This document shows positions 22,842-34,100 of a stretch of 64,000 nucleotides of DNA, piece by piece; the stretch's first letter is position 1; each line of letters starts with the position of its first letter. This DNA comes from Takakia lepidozioides (lineage: Eukaryota; Streptophyta; Takakiopsida; Takakiales; Takakiaceae), in assembly GCA_030704615.1 (NCBI GenBank), contig CM060734.1:54328042-54392041 (forward strand). The letters run 5' to 3'. Below the pieces are notes generated by a model. That model searched no databases. It saw nothing but the letters and a program-made list of their open reading frames with translations, and was not told the DNA's origin. The translations under genes were made by a program, and so were the position numbers.

Positions 22842-23068
22842 TGTTAGAGGACTGTCGGGGATAGACACTTATACGGGATCTGTAGGGTACCCTTAATTTT
22901 TGCACAGACTGAGACAACAGGAGCCTTAGGGGTGACGCAGCGCACTGTAGAGGGGGGTTACACAGTCGACACAGCCAACACAGCCCGTCACAGTCGTCAG
23001 CAGACACAGCCGACACAGCCCGTCACAGTCGTCACTTCAGACACAGTCGTCACCGACACAGCCAGTCA
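22842..23068 (+). repeat. inverted LTR fragment truncated at transposon copy A
   Basis: After a polypurine tract (22,823-22,841) an LTR starts with TGTTAGAGG in plus orientation. It runs into the GGCTGTG minisatellite and stops at about 23,068, where transposon copy A begins mid-gene. Confidence 0.8.
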
Positions 23069-24758
23069 CTTTGGATGGACGGGCAGCCAAGTTGGCATAC
23101 ATGAAGACCATGAGGGGGCTGAAGGGTAGAGCACTGAAGAAGGCGACTGCCGAAGAGCCTTCCGACACCCCAGGATTTCAGAATATGGTCTCGTTCTTTG
23201 AGAGGGGTGTGTGCAGACAAGGATTGTAGGAGGGGCGGAAATGCCACGAGTGGTCTTGCGATATGATCATCTTGGATATTCCGGACGGAGAGCCTGTGGA
23301 AGGACTGCAAGCTTTGCCATCTTGGAACAGGTACTCGGAGGACTTTTGGAAGAAAGGATTCGGGCTTGCCCGCATGGTGTTGGACGACAGAGGCTGTGTG
23401 GTTCCTGGCGAGCAGAGGAAAAACACTCAGACAGGAATTGCGAAGTGGACCCGCAAGAGCGCCGTCCCGATTCTGAAAAGAAGTGGACGTGCATCAACAC
23501 ACTGGGCCTTTGGTCGGAAGGGAAGAAGGTGATTACGACACTGGCACTCGTCCATTCATTTGCTTGGGTGTTTTCAAATGCGGTGCCGCATTCGGTTTCT
23601 AATCGTTCCCCCTGTGTATGCAGACGAAGCAGTTCGATGCATACTGCTTTGTGAAGGATAACTCCACCTTTGCTTTCCGGAAGGAGGGAGGAAAGGTTGA
23701 CCCGAACTGCGACCCCCTCGATTACGACGTTCTGTTCAACAACGTTCCCAAGGAACTTCTCCCTCATAGCCTCACTTCAACGGAACCCCTGCGGTACTCA
23801 CGGACTCGGAGCCCTGCCTTCATTCAGACAATTATGGAGACATGCACAGACGTGGAGGGCACGTGCTCGACCTCATCTGTGGGACAGGTATGCAGATCTT
23901 GATCTATGCTGTTCTGCAAATTCTCGTTAGGATGTAGTTCGCAACATCTGAAGCGCCATGTGGTAATGTGTGGATGGCATTGTAACAGGTGCCTCAATGT
24001 GGGCTGGGCGGTTTTCCGACCGGCACCTCTTTGCCTACGAGGAGGATTCATCCGTGTGGGGATCCCATCTGGAAGGGCTGCAACGGAATGTTAAGGCTCC
24101 CGACAGAGCGGAAGTCTCCTCGGATTCGTCGGAGTCCGAGGAAGACACAGTGGACATTGATGCGGAGGAGAACCCGGAATACGAGTGAGTGCAAACATTG
24201 TAAGTTTGCAAAGCCTTCTGGGTCATTTTTGTCAAACGAATTTCCCGACTGTGGTTCTCATTAGTCTCGTTGATGATTGTCATGTGCAGGATTGCAGGGT
24301 CCGGGTCGAAACATGTAGGGCCTACACTTCCTGCCAGGAAGAATGTCCCGTTCTTTGCGAGGGCCGACTTCATGACGAGCCCGGTGAGGGACTACTCCCT
24401 TCCTAGTTATGCAGCTAAACTCGCAAATACAGCGATTAGAAGAAGTGAGAATCCCAGTAAAGTAGAGCAGATTTTGGAGAGGGCTAGGGAGGACAGAAGG
24501 ATAAGGAAAGAGTTGGCAGCAGCTCAGACAGGTAGACGGGTACGAAAGTACATATGTGATTCAGCGGATGAGAGCGACGCAGACAGGGAGGAAGACGACC
24601 CAACGGAGGTGAGATGGACAGTTCCGCAAGGGGAAGATGGGATTTTCGAAAGCCTGGCCAACGAGCAGTCCGCTGGAGATGAGAAAGGCACTGAGGGGGT
24701 GGAGGCGGAGCAGGATAGTCTAGAACAGGATGAGGATTCGGATGATTTTCAAGATTAA
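23069..24758 (+). pseudogene. DNA methyltransferase half of the fusion gene, copy A
   Basis: This fragment covers the last four exons of the ParB-methyltransferase gene. The catalytic-loop motif MIILDIPDGEP is at about 23,264-23,296. An intron with a palindrome follows (about 23,567-23,622), then motif I (LDLICGTG, frame disturbed by an indel near 23,861) and the acidic C-terminal exon ending DDFQD with a stop at 24,758. It has several indels relative to copies B and C, for example near 23,205 and 23,400. There is no start, so it is a truncated pseudogene. Confidence 0.8.
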
Positions 24759-24803
24759 TAGAATTTTAATGAAGTCTTTGTAAATGTAAATTCTCTTCCA
24801 GAG

Positions 24804-24812
24804 TATATAAAG
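24804..24812 (+). promoter_or_regulatory. TATA-like box downstream of the methyltransferase gene, copy A
   Basis: TATATAAAG stands 46 bp after the methyltransferase stop, and upstream of the palindrome array and small gene. It is conserved at 57,560-57,568 in copy C; in copy B it is altered. Confidence 0.35.
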
Positions 24813-24889
24813 GAAATTCTGCCCGACATTCGTGACCCTCTCCAGTGTGCATTCCAGCCACACAATCGCCCAAACCACGACGCTCCCAA

Positions 24890-25470
24890 AATCAAAAATG
24901 GGGCACCGCATTTCCAAAATTTTGGCAACTCTAAGAACCTCTTTTGGAAATGCGGCACCGCATTTCCAAAACAGGGGAGGGACTAAATTTTCCATTTCAA
25001 TGTTGGCATAGTAAAAAGTAATCGGCCGATTGGAAATGCGGTGCCGCATTTCCAAAATTTCCTTTGTCCACACGCCAGTTTTGGCCTCTCCCGCTCATTG
25101 CATGGATGCCACCACGCTTACAGAGGTCGAACAAGGAGGTCGAGATGGCGGAATTGAAAATGCGGTGCCGCATTTCATATTGGGGATGGTCGTTGTTCGA
25201 ACTGCAGGCCCATCAGCAAAAATTGGCACCGCATTCCATTGTAAAAGAAAAGTCGATGACGGACATGGAAATGCGGCGCCGCATTTCCAGAACGGACATC
25301 GCAATTTGTCCATTTGCAGACCCTCTCACAGAAATGCGGTAACGCATTCCATCGCGCTGGTCGGAAATGTCACACTTTCGAAGTGTGGACGGAAATGCTG
25401 CACCGCATTCCCTTGTCCAAAAGAATTTCCATTGCCAAGCTGGAAATGCGTCGCGCATTCTGGTTTGAAC
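24890..25470. repeat. palindrome array downstream of the methyltransferase gene, copy A
   Basis: About ten copies of the GGAAATGCGG half-site and its complement occur with centres TG, CA or CG. Spacing is irregular (about 40-110 bp). The same array is at 30,270-31,000 (B) and 57,650-58,400 (C). Confidence 0.85.
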
Positions 25471-25639
25471 ATAGCATAATCGTGGCCATGATAAGGGCAG
25501 TCGGCTGGATTTCGGCGGCACGGCATCCTTGAAAAAAGAGTAGCGGAGTACGCTCAATGACAGCAGCTCCCGGATGGAGGAGGAGCAGCGCGGTGGCTGG
25601 AAAAAGTTCAAGCTAACGCTGCAATTCCTCACAAACACT

Positions 25640-26641
25640 CCAGGGCACATTTAAATTCCCCCCTACAGGATCCTGGACCGATGAAGATTGGCTGCTTCAT
25701 GAATGTAGCCGTTTCAGTTTCCTACCCTGCCATGCAAACTATGGGCACTCACTGCCAGGTGGGCCGATAGCCACTGGACACGACAAAGTCCATCCCCTCT
25801 TCGATGTAAATGCGGCGCCGAATTTCCATCCGGGGGGATGGACTTCGGTGGCAGATCTCAAACTATAACTTGTTGATGAGAAGATGTATGGGTTATCCAC
25901 CGCCGGCGTGATGAACACGTTCCACCTCCGTCGGTGGGTACGTGGGACCCAGATGCTCCATTATTGGAGGCCGGACTGCTCTTCCGCTTCGCATCATTTC
26001 CAAATCTAAGGGCTTCGTAGCTATCCGCAAGGTCATTGTCATCTGCATCCAAGTCGTCCTCAGGTCCTCCTTTGCAAGGATGCCGTGCTTCCGGAGCCGG
26101 GACGACTGCCCATTTGGAGGCATCGATTATGCAATGTATTCGGCCACATCGGGAGACATTGTTATCTGGTACACAGATTACAGAGAAGATACTGGTTCGA
26201 TTGTGGAAATTGGTGGCTTTTGAGTATATCCTAGGCCACTACGCCTTCGAGCGGGGTGACGGTCTTGGTCTGAGGAGTCCGTGGCTCCTGCGCATCCTCG
26301 ATTCCGATTTTCCCAGCTACGACGGTCACCCATGCAGAAGAAGGCGCACTGCTATGCTGTTGCGGTGGAACTGCTGCCACTGGACGTGGGTGGACTCCAT
26401 CAGAGAGACCTATTCTCCTCAAGGAGTGCGCTCCTCTTCTCCATTGTATGGGGACATTCGCATTGGTGTGGACGACGAAAACGTGAAGATTTCCATATTC
26501 GATGGTGGTATGATTGAAGGGCAGGACATTGTGGTGAACATCACTAGGGGCGGTACAACGGCTGCAATCGACTTTACATGGAGGAGCCCCATGACTCATG
26601 AGCTAGTTCTGAGAGCAGTCGAAGTCCCATTGACAACGTGA
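25640..26641 (+). pseudogene. small accessory gene, copy A
   Basis: This is the equivalent of the copy C gene at 58,600-59,577. Relative to C it has a 6-bp insertion near 26,038 and a 2-bp deletion near 26,207 that shifts the frame in the middle. The conserved C-terminal segment (YGDIRIG ... ISIFDGG) is present and ends at the same stop at 26,641. Confidence 0.6.
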
Positions 26642-26723
26642 CTTGTATTCAGTAGGCACAGGGCTAAAGATTTGATGCACAATCAGCACAATAGACGTGC
26701 TTCAAATGCAATTCATGTGGATC

Positions 26724-26729
26724 AATAAA
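26724..26729 (+). terminator. polyadenylation signal AATAAA, copy A
   Basis: AATAAA lies about 80 bp after the stop of the accessory gene. It is conserved at 59,661-59,666 in copy C and as TTTATT at 29,118-29,123 in copy B. Confidence 0.5.
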
Positions 26730-27585
26730 AACCTCATTGTGCCCTCTTTTTATTCTATTCTGTGTCCATCGTTCCGAGAATGCGTCATTGCTCATTTCGT
26801 TTGGGATTGGGAGTGTGGGTGGATTTTGCAAGTGGCTGGTAGGCTGAAATGGGCCCCATTGTACAGAGCAGTACCACCCTACCATTCGCGAAACATTGCC
26901 TTTCAATATATAATTCTAAATAACATTGCCGAACCTCCTTCATCGGGAGGTCCTTCTCCCCCTATGACCGTGGCACCCTAAACCCTATTTCCCGCGGACA
27001 CTCATTTCGGAAAATAGTGCTGCTCATGTTTTTTTCCACACTTACGACTCTGCTCATGGCTCATGCCGCTCATGGCTCATGGCTCATGAAATAGCAGCCC
27101 CGATCAAGAGAGCAAATGACGAGGCGTCACATGCAAGATGGTGCAGCGCTTAGGCAGCATATGAACTTGGAGACAGATAAGCAGAAGAGCATGTAGGAAG
27201 TGAGAGTGAGGTCGCCGCAGTCGCAGTGACGGCTGAGCAGTGAGCGTAGGTAACTAGACAGTGCCAGCCGAGTTCATGCACGAAGACAACAGAACAGAGG
27301 AGGAGCAGTGGACGCCATACAGGGAGAAAGTCTGCAAACCCTACATCAGACAGAAATGGTGATCATTCAATATCCGCATAATACTGTTTCTTAGTCTTGA
27401 TGTTTTCCATTCCATGTGGGATTCAATACATTGTTTTTTTTAGTTCAGACCGATGAAAAAGGGAAGAGCAAAGCTGTAGAGGGCGATCCGAGCGATGCAG
27501 CCATGAAGCCGAAGAAGGCGAAGGGATCTGTAAGTTCTCTCAACACACTTCTCCCTCTTTACTGATGGTCCCCCGATGTGAGAAA

Positions 27586-28737
27586 AGCGATCATCGGTGG
27601 CGATCATCGCTTTACAAAAGAATGTAGTTGGTGTCGTATTTCAGCAGATTCAGGAAGGCAGGCAGGCAGGAAAGAATATGTATCAAGGCGAAAGTGATGA
27701 TCGGTGCCGACCATCACCTTCGCCATTGCTTTATTTAAGCAAAGAATGCGATTTTCATTGTGATTCAAGAGTGACAGGGAACTAAAGACGCGTCTTGCAA
27801 TGACGTCGAAGCGATGATCGGTAACGATCATCGCTTTAAGGTCCATTCCCTTCTTGTTCAGAAAGTTTAGAAATGGCGTGGTCGTTCAGGAAAGTGATGA
27901 TCGGTGCCGACCATCACATTCAGCTCCCATGTTGTGCATCCTTGGCACTTACATAGTGATGGTCGGTACCGATCATCACTTTCGGTAATGACTGCCTGTT
28001 AACCCAAAATCCTATCTCGCACTGGAAGCCTTTGTAGAATGAAATGCTTTAGGTGGAGAAATGTCAATTCCACTTCAGATTTGGAATTGCAGTAACAGAA
28101 GAGCGATGGTCGGTGGCGACCATCGCCTCCAAGTCCATTTCTTTGCTCTATATCTCATACAATGAAATGCAAAATTCTGCTATGAAGTGATGATCGGTGC
28201 CGACCATCACATCCAGACCTATGGGTTGTGCTTCCCAAGGCAGGTGATTGTGATGATCGGTACCGATCATCACTGTTTGAACGGTTGGCAATACACCAAA
28301 ATCCAAAAGGAGACCAAGTTCAGGGGTGAAAGAAGGGATTCTGACTAAGAGTGATGATCGGTGCCGACCATCACACTCAGACCTCATGGGGGTTTGCTTC
28401 CTAATGCAATCTGATTGTGATGATCGGTACTGATCATCACTTTTAAAACAGATTGGCAATGCACCAGAATCCAAAGAGGAGATCAAGTTCAGTGAGTGAT
28501 AGAAGGGATTCTGACTTATAGTGATGATCGGTGCCGACCATCACATTCAGACCTCGTGGGTGTTTGCATCCCAATGCTGTCTTGTGGTGATGTGCGGTAC
28601 CGACCATCGCTTGCATCATCATGAAGGGTCGGCACCAATCATCGCAGTCTAGTGAGAACTGAGTCAAGGTGCATTGGGAAACCAACTAGAATTTCCATTC
28701 ATTTGTTAGAGACAAAGTGATGGTCGGTACCGATCGT
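27586..28737. repeat. palindrome array of element H (GTGATGATCGG half-site)
   Basis: About 14 palindromes have arms GTGATGATCGG / CCGATCATCAC and centres such as TG, TA, TGG or TAA. Several occur as pairs about 62 bp apart (near 27,893/27,955, 28,186/28,248, 28,350/28,412 and 28,520/28,586). The eight-base centre CGGTRCCG is shared with the copy A/B/C palindromes, but the outer arms are different. Confidence 0.85.
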
Positions 28738-28747
28738 CACTGTGTTG
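28737..28747 (+). repeat. target site duplication of copy B, left
   Basis: TCACTGTGTTG, identical to 43,112-43,122. The length fits the 8-11 bp duplications made by Mutator-like transposases. Confidence 0.75.
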
Positions 28748-28810
28748 GGGGCTGCTATTTCATGAGCCATGAGCCATGAGCGGCATGAGCCATGAGCAGA
28801 GTCGTAAGTG
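28748..28810 (+). repeat. left terminal inverted repeat of copy B
   Basis: It starts GGGGCTGCTATTTCATGAGC, followed by tandem CATGAGC units. It pairs with the complement of 43,040-43,111. The match is strongest over CTATTTCATGAGC and the CATGAGCC units, and loose elsewhere. Confidence 0.75.
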
Positions 28811-29117
28811 TGGAAAAAAACATGAGCAGCACTATTTTCCGGAAATGAGTGTCCGGGAATAGGGTTTAGGGTGCCACGGTCATAGGGGGAGAAGGACCTC
28901 CCGATGAAGGAGGTTCGGCAATGTTATTTAGAATTATATATTGAAAGGCAATGTTTCGCGAATGGTAGGGTGGTACTGCTCTGTACAATGGGGGCCCATT
29001 TCAGCCTACCAGCCATTTGCAAAATTCACCCACACTCCCAATCCCAAACGAAATGAGCAATGACGCATTCTCGGAACAATGGACACAGAATAGAATAAAA
29101 AGAGGGCACAATGAGGT

Positions 29118-29123
29118 TTTTAT
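29118..29123 (-). terminator. polyadenylation signal, copy B accessory gene
   Basis: AATAAA on the minus strand, about 85 bp past the accessory gene stop. Confidence 0.45.
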
Positions 29124-29206
29124 TGATCCACATGAATTGCATTTGAAGCACGTCTACTGTGCTGATTGTGCCTCAAATCTTGAGCCCTGTGCCTACTGAA
29201 TACAAG

Positions 29207-30080
29207 TCACGTTGTCAATGGGACTTCGACTGCTCTCAGAACTAGCTCATGAGTCCTGGGGCTCCTCCATGTAAAGTCGATTGCAGCCGTTGTACCGCCC
29301 CTAGTGATGTTCACCACAATGTCCTGCCCTTCAATCATACCACCATCGAATATGGAAATCTTCACGTTTTCGTCGTCCACACCAATGCGAATGTCCCCAT
29401 ACAATGGAGAAGAGGAGCGCACTCCTCGAGGAGAATAGGTCTCTCCGATGGAGTCCACCCACGTCCAGTGGCAGCAGTTCCACCGCAACAGCATAGCAGT
29501 GCGCCTTCTTCTGCATGGGTGACCGTCGTAGCTGGGAAAATCGGAATCGAGGATGCGCAGGAGCCACGGACTCCTCAAACCAAGATCGTCACCCCGCTCG
29601 AAGGCGTAGTGGCCTACGATATATACTCAAAAGCCACCAATGTTTCCACAATCGAACCAGTATCTTCTGTGTAATCTGTGTACCAGATAACAATGTCTCC
29701 CGATGTGGCCGAATACATTGCATAATCGATGCCTCCAAAGGGGCAGTCGTCCCGGTTCCGGAAGCACGGCATCCTTGCAAAGGAGGACCTGAGGACGACT
29801 TGGATGCCGATGACCTTGCGGACAGCTACGAAGCCCTTAGATTTTGGAAAAGATACGAAGCGGAAGAGCAGTCCGGCCTCCAAAATGGAGCATCTGGGTC
29901 ACACGTACCCACGACCGTGTTCATCACGCCAGCGGTGGATGAACCCATACATCTTTCTCATCAACAAGTTATAGTTTGAGATCTGCCACCGAAGTCCATC
30001 CCCCCGGATGGAAATTCGGCGCCGCATTTACATCGAAGAGGGGATGGACTTCGTCGTGTCCAGTGCTATCGGCCACTGGC
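29207..30080 (-). pseudogene. small accessory gene, copy B (frameshifted)
   Basis: This is the minus-strand counterpart of the copy C gene at 58,600-59,577. The C-terminal 123 codons are open (29,578-29,207) and carry YGDIRIG ... ISIFDGG. A two-base insertion near 29,618 (ATATAT versus ATAT in copy C) breaks the frame upstream. The antisense strand also has an open frame, but similarity to the element H homologue holds only in the minus reading. Function unknown. Confidence 0.6.
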
Positions 30081-31000
30081 AGGAATGTGCCCTGGAATGT
30101 ACCTCACTCTGTATGACTGTGTTTCATTGTGTTGAATAACTCTCGGATTTGGCCCACTGTTTACAATTTGATGTCTCATTTCTACAATTTGTCTGTCGGT
30201 TGAATAAAGCAGAGTAACCGGTATGTGAGTCATGTGTCAAGAATATACCAGAGTAACGCCATGTCGGACATTGAATTCGAAATGCGGCGCCGCATTTCCA
30301 TGTCGGATCGAAATTTCCATGTAATGCATTTCCATGTGAAATTTTCCACAAGAAAATGCGGTGCATCATTTCCGTCCAGGTACACGAAATACCAACACGG
30401 GTCTATAAATTGATCAGAAAACGAGGTTGGCATTGCAAATGCGGCGACGCATTTCCAGCTTGGCAATGGAAACTTCTTTTTGGACAAGGGAATGCGGTGC
30501 CGCATTTCCGTCCAACACTTCGAAAAGTGCACCTATTTCCGACCAGCGCGATGGAATGCGTTACCGCATTTCCGAGAGAGGGTCTGCAAATGGACAAATT
30601 GCGATGTCCGTTCTGGAAATGCGGCGCCGCATTTCCATGTCCGTCATCGACTTTTTTTTACAATGGAATGCGGTGCCATTTTTGCTGATGGGTCTGCAGT
30701 TCGAACAACCACCATCCCCAATATGGAAATGCGGCACCGCATTTCCAATCCGCCATGTCGGCCTCCTTGTTCGACCTCCACCTCTGTAAGCGTGGTGGCA
30801 TCCATGCAATGAGCGGAGAGGCCAAAACTGGCGTGTGGACAAAGGAAATTTTGGAAATGCGGCACCGCATTCCAATTCAGATTACTTTTTACTATGCCAA
30901 CATTGAAATGGAAAAATTAGTCCCTCCCCTGTTTTGGAAATGCGGTGCCGCATTTCCAAAAGAGGTTCTTAGAGTTGCCAAAATTTTGGAAATGCCTGAC
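30000..31000. repeat. palindrome array downstream of the methyltransferase gene, copy B
   Basis: About ten or more palindromes with half-site GGAAATGCGG at irregular spacing, plus one GGAAATTCGGCGCCG variant near 30,010. It mirrors the copy C array at 57,650-58,400. Confidence 0.85.
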
Positions 31001-31140
31001 CCATTTCTGATTTTGGGAGTCCTGGTTTGGGCGATTGTGTGGCTGGAATGCACACTGGAGAGGGGTCACGAATGTCGGGCAGAATTTTTTATATACTCTG
31101 GAAGAGAATTTACATTTACAGAGACTTCATTAAAATTCTA

Positions 31141-34100
31141 TTAATCTTGAAAATCATCGGAATCCTCATCCTGTTCTAGACTGTCCTGCTCCTCCTCCAC
31201 CCCCTCAGTGCCTCTCTCATCTCCAGCGGACTGCTCGTTGGCCAGGCTTTCGAAAATCCCATCTTCCCCTTGCGGAACTGTCCATCTCACCTCCGTTGGG
31301 TCGTCTTCCTCCCTGTCTGCGTCGCTCTCATCCGCTGAATCACATATGTACTTTCGTACCCGTCTACCTGTCTGAGCTGCTGCCAACTCTTCCTTATCCT
31401 TCTGTCCTCCCTAGCCCTCTCCAAAATCTGCTCTACTTTACTGGGATTCTCACTTCTTCTAATCGCTGTATTTGCGAGTTTAGCTGCATAACTAGGAAGG
31501 GAGTAGTCCCTCACCGGGCTCGTCATGAAGTCGGCCCTCGCAAAGAACGGGACATTCTTCCTGGCAGGAAGTGTAGGCCCTACATGTTTCGACCGGACCC
31601 TGCAATCCTGCACATGACAATCATCAACGAGACTAATGAGAACCACAGTCGGAAATTCTTTGACATAAATGACCCAGAAGGCTTTGCAAACTTACAATGT
31701 TTGCACTCACTCGTATTCCGGGTTCTCCTGCATCAATGTCCACTGTGTCTTCCTCGGACTCCGACGAATCCGAGGAGACTTCCGCTCTGTCGGGAGCCTT
31801 CACATTCCGTTGCAGCCCTCCAGATGGGATCCCCCACGGATGAATCCTCCTCGTAGGCAAAGAGGTGCCGGTCGGAAAACCGCCCAGCCCACATTGAGGC
31901 ACCTGTTACAATGCCATCCACACATTACCACATGGCGCTTCAGATGTTGCGAACTACATCCTAACGAGAATTTGCAGAACAGCAGAGATCAAGATTCTGC
32001 ATACCTGTCCCACAGATGAGGTCCAGCACTGTGCCCTCCACGTCTGTGCATGTCTCCATAATTGTCTGAATGAAGGCAGGGCTCCGAGTCCGTGAGTACC
32101 GCAGGGGTTCCGTTTGAGTGAGGCTATGAGGGAGAAGTTCCTTGGGAACGTTGTTGAACAGAACGTCGTAATCGAGTGGGTCGCAGTTCGGGTCAACCTT
32201 TCCTCCCTCCTTCCGGAAAGCAAAGGTGGAGTTTTCCTTCACAAAGCAGTATGCATCGAACTGCTTCGTCTGCATACACAGGGGGAAAACGATTAGAAAC
32301 CGAATGCGGCACCGCATTTGAAAAGCACCCAAGCAAATGAATGGACGAGTGCCAGTGTCGTAATCACCTTCTTCCCTTCCGACCGAAGGCCCAGTGTGTT
32401 GATGCACGTCCACTTCTTTTTCAGAATCGGGACGGCGCTCTTGCGGGTCCACTTCGCAATTCCTGTCTGAGTGTTTTTTCCTCTGCTCGCCAGGACAACC
32501 ACACAGCCTCTGTCGTCCAACACCATGCGGGCAAGCCCGAATCCTTTCTTCCAAAAGTCCTCCGAGTACCTGTTCCAAGATGGCAAAGCTTGCAGTCCTT
32601 CCACAGGCTCTCCGTCCGGAATATCCAAGATGATCATATCGCAAGACCACTCGGTGGCATTTCCGCCCCTCCTACAATCCTTGTCTGCACACACCCTCTC
32701 AAAGAACGAGACCATATTCTGAAATCCTGGGGTGTCGGAAGGCTCTTCGGCAGTCGCCTTCTTCAGTGCTCTGCCCTTCAGACCCTCCATGGTCTTCATG
32801 TATGCCAACTTGGCTGCCCGTCCATCCAAAGCCGCCAAGAAACTCTCATTTACACACTGGACTACAGTTTCGGGAGCCACTTTCGGCCTCTTCATTTCCA
32901 CCGGCTCGAAAGGGTGCCCCCTGGGGGGTTGAAGAGTGCCTTCTTTGCCGAGCCAGTTCTCGTGCCTCTCGTGACAACGGTGGGCACAGGGGAGGCAGCC
33001 TGCGTTTGGGGGGGTGGGCTGGTTGCAAAGTCTCCATCGGAGTCCTCTTCCTCACCCTCTTCCTGAACAGGCTGTTTCTGCTTCTTCGTTTTGGCGGGTG
33101 TCACAACAGCTGCTCCTTGCTGGCGAGTCCTCTTCTTCGACCCCTTCTGTTGGGCCTGCACAGCTGCATCCACCGTCTTTTGTGCCATCAGCTGCCTTTC
33201 TGGATTCTTCCAGAGCAGCAGATTCCTTTGCCGACTTTGGCCCAGCAGGGACACGTCTTTCCTTTCTCTTCTCTTCTGCCAAGGCGTGCAGATCTTTCTC
33301 AGACTCGTCAACAATACCGCCAGACATGTCCAGGTACCACGGGCATCCAACGAGATGCGGGATGCCATTGTTTCTGCATCTCGGGTGTGTAGACACAGCT
33401 TGGGCCCGCCACGGTCCAAGCCATGAAGAACGGGGGCTCTTGAGCCAGGGCCCCTGTCTGAAGGAGCACGTATTTCATATACCTGCAAGGCAGTCAGCAT
33501 GCGTGAGCAAAAACTTGAGACCAACCTACTGGCAGAGTGCCACCGAAAACATAAAATGCGAATGCGGTGCCGCATTTCGAGACAAACCTCGTAACCAGGC
33601 TTCGCATACAAGGGCAGCTGTGCTTCACCTGTAAACAATTCGCATTGCAGCTTTCCCCGCTCCCTCCTGATGTGTAAACTCCACGCTCCTTCTTGCTGTC
33701 TGTAGCTCTCTGGCGAAAAGGTTGTCCTTGTACGCACATCTGAAACGTGTCACGTAGTCTTCCAATGTCTGTGTTCCATCCCATTTGACGTACAAGCCGA
33801 ACGAATTTGTGTGCATTACGACTTGCTCCTTCGCATTCGACATTACCTGCCATTCCCAAATGCATTGTCACGTAGCAGTTCAGGGAATTCATGTCAGAAA
33901 AGCAAATCTGGGGAAGTACCTTGAATTACCTGGAACCACCAAGTCATACGGTTGAGCCACACATCCACTGCAGGGTCGGAAACTTCCAGTGGAAAAGACC
34001 ACATTGTCCTTATGCTCTCGGATGCATTCCAGATCGACAGCCACCGTGTCTGCCATTTCCGATCCAATGTCAGGGCTGGAAGAGAGTGGCTTGCTAGGAA

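Larger units (their letters stand above)
23069..27101 (-). mobile_element. large Mutator-like transposon, copy A (truncated)
   Basis: Colinear with 55,817-60,039 of copy C at high identity. It contains the methyltransferase half of the fusion gene, the downstream palindrome array, the small accessory gene and the terminal CTCATGG repeats. It ends GGCTCATGAAATAGCAGCCCC at 27,101, the same end as copies B and C. The other end is missing: it starts abruptly inside a codon at the LTR junction. The transposase, which would lie to the left, is absent. Strand is given by the transposase direction in complete copies. Confidence 0.85.
27102..28747 (+). mobile_element. element H, left part (host of copy B insertion)
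   Basis: This DNA lies between the ends of copies A and B and is unlike either. It includes a probable exon at 27,444-27,529 (after TTTTTTTTAG and before GTAAGT) that reads QTDEKGKSKAVEGDPSDAA. An intron-like region packed with palindromes of a different family follows. The last 11 bases, TCACTGTGTTG, recur at 43,112-43,122 after copy B. The element therefore continues at 43,123 and was split by the insertion of B. Its own termini were not found. Confidence 0.7.

Noticed and set aside
24890-25470. Simple restriction-site clustering as the explanation of the palindromes
   Set aside because: The conserved unit is 20-22 bp with variable central bases, far longer than a restriction site, and it recurs at ordered intervals in the main array.
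29249-29674. Plus-strand open frame antisense to the accessory gene of copy B (and its equivalents at 26,231-26,599 and 58,801-59,316)
   Set aside because: Similarity to the element H homologue holds only in the other strand's reading (YGDI ... ISIFDG), so this frame is taken as a shadow.
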